Shown: piece by piece, positions 53,084 to 56,377 of the stretch
Position numbering within the stretch: the first letter of the stretch is position 1
Layout of the letters: every line of letters starts with the position of its first letter
Assembly: GCA_946481095.1 (NCBI GenBank)
Contig: CAMLML010000024.1
Location: 1-56,377, forward strand
DNA: 56,377 nt
Reading direction: 5' to 3'
From: an uncultured Cellvibrio sp.
GTDB taxonomy: Bacteria > Pseudomonadota > Gammaproteobacteria > Pseudomonadales > Cellvibrionaceae
Notes under the pieces: generated by a model
The model's input: only the letters and a program-made list of their open reading frames with translations
Told to the model about the DNA's origin: nothing
Databases searched by the model: none
Made by a program: the position numbers and the translations under genes

Positions 53084-53359
53084 GTGGCAGAAGATCCCCT
53101 ATCAGAAAATAATATTAAAGCTATTGCCAATGAAATCACCCACTACCTGAATCAGCATCAGTTTGCTGCTGATACAGTTGAGGGCATCTGCCATTGGTGG
53201 ATCAGCAAACAGAGAATTGAAGAAGAACAAAAACGCGTATTGGCAGCATTGGATTATTTATTGCAAAAAGAATTAATTAGTAAAAGACAATTACCTGATG
53301 GCTCTTTGTTGTATTCATCACAAGCCATTCAACAAGATGATGAGGCGCCAACACACTGA
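53084..53359 (+). CDS. Small unknown protein ahead of the cysteine peptidase
   Basis: This protein is 91 aa from GTG at 53084 (MAEDPLSENNIKAIANEITH), with AAGGA eight bases upstream. ATG at 53063 would add seven residues but lacks a site and leaves almost no leader. It is helical and acidic. The layout of residues 20-85 (HWWISKQRIEEEQKRVLAAL, then DYLLQKELISKRQLPDGSLL) resembles a small winged-helix with a beta hairpin. There is no signal peptide. It is 38 bases from the peptidase gene, so it is probably co-transcribed. It could be an adaptor or inhibitor of it. No family is recognised. Confidence 0.75.
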   Translation: MAEDPLSENNIKAIANEITHYLNQHQFAADTVEGICHWWISKQRIEEEQKRVLAALDYLLQKELISKRQLPDGSLLYSSQAIQQDDEAPTH

Positions 53360-53397
53360 TTTAAATAATTATTTTTAAATAACGAAGGAGAAACAAA

Positions 53398-54252
53398 ATG
53401 GCAAATATTCATGGTTTTGGTTTGGGCTGGCACCGCGATTTACCGGACATACGGGACAGCTCTCAAGAATCAGATGAAGTGTGTAATATTTTGGTGAAAT
53501 CCAATCGGGTAAAAGCGGTCAAGAAAAAACTGCCAAAAAAAATTGATTTACGTGCATGGTGCTCACCGATTGAGGATCAGGGTGCTCTTGGTTCATGTAC
53601 TGCACATGCAGGTGTTGGCATGATGGAGTATTACGAACGTCGCACCTCGGGCAAACACCTGGATGCTTCACGTTTATTTTTGTACAAAGTCACACGGCAA
53701 TTATTAGGTTTCAAAGGTGATGATGGAGCTTACTTGCGGTCCACTATGAAAGCCATGGTGTTGTTTGGTGTTCCACCTGAAAAATATTGGCCCTACAAGC
53801 CGGATAAATTTAATGATGATCCAGACAGTTTTTGTTTTGCATTTGCGCAGAGTTATAAATCCATCAAATATTATCGACTGGATCCAGCCGGGCGTACTCC
53901 GGAAAACATTCTGTCAGAGGTGAAAAAAAGTTTGGCGGCCGAATTACCTGCCATGTTTGGTTTTTCTGTTTACAGTTCCATACCCGCCATAGGTGAAGGC
54001 ACTGGCGACGTACCTTACCCCAAACGAGGCGATAGACTCGAAGGTGGGCATGCAGTACTGGCTGTAGGTTATGACGATGATAAAAAAATCGATGGTGAAA
54101 CAGGTGCTATCTTAATCCGCAACTCATGGGGAACCCGCTGGGGCGATAAAGGCTATGGCTGGCTGCCTTATAAATATGTTTTAAATGGATTGGCAGATGA
54201 TTTCTGGTCTTTGGTCAGAGCAGATTTTGTAAACACGGATTTATTCAATTAA
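53398..54252 (+). CDS. Papain-family (C1) cysteine peptidase
   Basis: This 284-aa peptidase has all four catalytic positions: Gln61 and Cys67 in IEDQGALGSCTAHAG, His218 in LEGGHAVLAVGY, and Asn242 in ILIRNSWGTRWGDKGYGW. There is no signal peptide and only a short prosegment (first about 45 residues, with HRDLPDIRD), so it is made in the cytoplasm. AAGGAG lies upstream of ATG 53398. It is the second gene after the divergent sigma-54 promoter. C1 peptidases of this type occur near eCIS loci. Cargo status here is inferred from shared regulation and could instead be a processing role. Confidence 0.93.
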   Translation: MANIHGFGLGWHRDLPDIRDSSQESDEVCNILVKSNRVKAVKKKLPKKIDLRAWCSPIEDQGALGSCTAHAGVGMMEYYERRTSGKHLDASRLFLYKVTRQLLGFKGDDGAYLRSTMKAMVLFGVPPEKYWPYKPDKFNDDPDSFCFAFAQSYKSIKYYRLDPAGRTPENILSEVKKSLAAELPAMFGFSVYSSIPAIGEGTGDVPYPKRGDRLEGGHAVLAVGYDDDKKIDGETGAILIRNSWGTRWGDKGYGWLPYKYVLNGLADDFWSLVRADFVNTDLFN

Positions 54253-54391
54253 CTCAAACACACAGGGATGTGATTCAGGTTATAAAAGTAAAATTTTCAG
54301 ATCATAGAAATGCTGGCACCCAAAGTTGTTCTTTCCTATACTTCACGAGTAAGGAATTTATCTGCTGACTTTTGGCTACCGGAACAGCACT

Positions 54392-56377
54392 ATGGCTATC
54401 CACAATCCATTCAGGCTACATCGTCGCCGGGCAACAGACCGCAATCTTTCAATAGAGCTACAACTCTTATCCCTTGCTTATAAAAATTTACCGGCCATGT
54501 TAATTGTTAATATCACGGCAACTTTGGGAGCAGGATATGTACTACATGCTGATGGCGTTAACTATATAAGCTACTGGGTTTCAGCTGTACTTTTTCTCAG
54601 TTTACTTCGCTTTGTATCATGGATTGGATTTACAAGATTCCTCGCACTTGATCAAATTGATAATTTTAAAAATCTGCAATGGTGGAAAACGGGATTTGCC
54701 GCAGGATTATTTTCGGCTGCAATTCTGTGGGTAGCGGTCGTATTTATTGCCTTTGATTTAGCGCATTACAATTCAAAATTTACACTCATTATCATTATTT
54801 CTGCACTGGCAGGTGGTGCAACCGGAATAACGGCTCCGCTCAAGTATATTGGCCGAATCTACATCACCTTATTATTATTTCCAACCTCGATTATTTTATA
54901 TTTAATTTCAAAAGATGATCTGGTCATAGCATTATTAGGTTTAATTTTCTGGTTGGCTATGATTATCAGTCATCGCAATAATCACGGTGTATTGCGTCAA
55001 AGTTTGACCTTACAACAAGAAAATACCCAGCTGATTAATAATTTGCAGGAATTCAATAATCATCTGGAGAATCGTGTTGCCGAACGCACTGAGGCATTAC
55101 GACGAATTGCACATTACGATGTGCTCACTGGATTACCCAATCGCCGTGGATTAATTGAATGGATGGAAACAGGATTAAACGAGAACAGCAAACAAGAAGC
55201 TGCAATTCTTTTTCTGGATTTGGACAGATTCAAACAAATCAATGACGCATTAGGCCATGATATTGGTGATAAAGTTTTACAAACCATTGCTTATCGATTT
55301 AAAGAATTATGCCCGGATAACGCGATCCTCGGTCGCTGGGGTGGCGATGAATTTTTAATTATCACAGCACAAGAAGAAAACGCTCGTGCGAATGCAGAAA
55401 AGTTGGCAAAAAAATTAATCGAAACAGCCACTGCTCCGCTGCAAATGAATAATGAAATTCTGGGTTTGGGCTTAAGCGTTGGCATTGCCTATTTCCCAAC
55501 TGACGCCAATAATTACAAAGACGTGATCCATGCCGCTGACTTGACTGTTGCAGAAGTCAAACGCAGTGGTCGGGGTCAAACATTAACTTATAACGAAACT
55601 TACGTTGAAACCCAACGCCGTCGATTTGATTTAAGCCGCGCGCTATCTGACGCAATAACACAAAATAAATTACTGCTGGTTTATCATCCCATAATAGACT
55701 CACATTCTGGAAACGTAACAACATTGGAAGCTTTGGTTCGTTGGCGCCATCCCGTATTGGGAGAAATCAATCCTGAAGAATTTATTCATCTCGCCGAAGA
55801 CACAGACAAAATTATCGCTTTGGGAGATTGGGTATTAAATACTGCTTGCAGTGCAGTTACATCATGGAAATCATCAAATCCCCTTATCAAAATCGCCATT
55901 AATATTTCACTGAAACAATTATTGGTTAACGATTTTCCATCAAAAGTTAATCGAATACTGCAACAACATGATTTAAAACCCGATGATTTAATTCTGGAAG
56001 TCACTGAATCATTATTCGGCATTGAATATCACGATTCCACACTGGCAACAGCCAAAGAACTCAGACAAAGAGGCATTGAAATACAAATTGATGATTTCGG
56101 TATAGGTTATTCATCACTATCCCGTTTACATGAATTCCCGGTAACCGCTATCAAAATTGATCGTTCCTTCATTCACCAGTTGGAGAAGCAAGGTGCTGTG
56201 ATTATTGAAAGCGCGATCATGATAGCCAAACGAATGAACATGAAAGTCATAGCGGAGGGAGTGGAAACCCTTGAACAGGCAAAAATTCTCGCTGGGCTGG
56301 GCGTTGACAGTTTACAAGGCTTTTATTTTTCAGAACCTGTTACCAATCCAAATCTGAAATCGTTCAAAACTGATTGG
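54392..56377 (+). CDS. Membrane GGDEF-EAL protein, C-terminus cut by window edge
   Basis: 662 codons are visible. The N-terminal 190 residues hold about five or six membrane helices (for example FAAGLFSAAILWVAVVFIAF). A coiled linker ends NHLENRVAERTEALRRIAHY. The GGDEF domain is intact (FLDLDRFKQINDALGHDIGD, then GRWGGDEFLI). No RxxD inhibitory site precedes it. The EAL domain has TLEALVRWRHP, LEVTESLF, IDDFGIGYSS, KIDRSFI, AEGVET and QGFYFS, so both synthesis and breakdown of cyclic di-GMP are possible. ATG at 54392 has only a weak ribosome-binding site. No link to the eCIS is shown beyond proximity. Confidence 0.92.
   Translation, partial: MAIHNPFRLHRRRATDRNLSIELQLLSLAYKNLPAMLIVNITATLGAGYVLHADGVNYISYWVSAVLFLSLLRFVSWIGFTRFLALDQIDNFKNLQWWKTGFAAGLFSAAILWVAVVFIAFDLAHYNSKFTLIIIISALAGGATGITAPLKYIGRIYITLLLFPTSIILYLISKDDLVIALLGLIFWLAMIISHRNNHGVLRQSLTLQQENTQLINNLQEFNNHLENRVAERTEALRRIAHYDVLTGLPNRRGLIEWMETGLNENSKQEAAILFLDLDRFKQINDALGHDIGDKVLQTIAYRFKELCPDNAILGRWGGDEFLIITAQEENARANAEKLAKKLIETATAPLQMNNEILGLGLSVGIAYFPTDANNYKDVIHAADLTVAEVKRSGRGQTLTYNETYVETQRRRFDLSRALSDAITQNKLLLVYHPIIDSHSGNVTTLEALVRWRHPVLGEINPEEFIHLAEDTDKIIALGDWVLNTACSAVTSWKSSNPLIKIAINISLKQLLVNDFPSKVNRILQQHDLKPDDLILEVTESLFGIEYHDSTLATAKELRQRGIEIQIDDFGIGYSSLSRLHEFPVTAIKIDRSFIHQLEKQGAVIIESAIMIAKRMNMKVIAEGVETLEQAKILAGLGVDSLQGFYFSEPVTNPNLKSFKTDW

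Noticed and set aside
54314..54329. TGGCACCCAAAGTTGT upstream of the GGDEF-EAL gene as a sigma-54 promoter
   Set aside because: The -12 GC is missing at the required ten-base distance from GG.
1..56377. CRISPR arrays, tRNA or rRNA genes, insertion sequences
   Set aside because: No regularly spaced repeats, no tRNA-like cloverleaf with CCA end, no rRNA sequence and no transposase were seen on reading. Short or degenerate examples could be missed without a search tool.

Overview
The window looks like chromosomal DNA from an AT-rich Gram-negative bacterium, most likely a gammaproteobacterium. The basis is an LPS-type flagellar basal body with P- and L-ring genes, proteobacterial sigma-54 signals, and tightly overlapping operons. 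Species cannot be read from the sequence. No tRNA, rRNA, CRISPR array, integrase or transposase was seen.

Region 1 (1-18.6 kb, minus strand) is one flagellar-type operon read from fliQ toward the left edge. The order is fliQ, fliR, flhB, flhA, flgF, flgG, flgA, flgH, flgI, flgB, flgC, fliE, fliF, a 102-aa unknown, fliH, fliI, fliJ, a probable fliK, flgD, flgE, a short fliM-like gene, fliN, fliO, fliP, fliA and a TPR gene cut by the window edge. It encodes export gate, ATPase, rod, rings and hook. No fliG, motA/B, flgJ, flgK/L, filament, cap or chaperone gene is visible. FliM is shortened, FlgH lacks a lipobox cysteine, and a small repeated-motif protein sits where fliG normally lies. Missing genes could lie beyond the left edge.

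Region 2 (18.8-20.8 kb, minus strand) holds a glycosyltransferase and a TPR protein. The TPR gene overlaps the end of the next operon by one base.

Region 3 (20.8-51.05 kb, minus strand) is a nearly gapless 21-gene extracellular contractile injection system (eCIS) operon, running from a DUF4255 cap protein to a DUF4157 protein with an HELTH motif. It contains a sheath, a sheath-like paralogue, two tube proteins, a LysM-type adaptor, a 52-aa DUF5908 protein, a two-gene spike, gp25, baseplate J, a tail-protein wedge, three related YxxGR-type proteins, a tape-measure candidate and an AAA+ ATPase. A composite palindromic repeat occurs twice: once between genes, and once in frame inside the tape-measure candidate.

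Region 4 (51.05-54.25 kb) is the control region and a divergent cargo-like operon. A sigma-54 activator gene lies just upstream of the eCIS operon. Between them are a well-spaced -24/-12 promoter and two GGGTA-N6-TACCC palindromes 41 bp apart. On the other side of the activator a second -24/-12 promoter drives a small protein and a papain-family cysteine peptidase on the plus strand. The simplest reading is that one activator switches on the particle and the peptidase together.

Region 5 (54.4 kb to the end) is a membrane GGDEF-EAL protein cut by the window edge.
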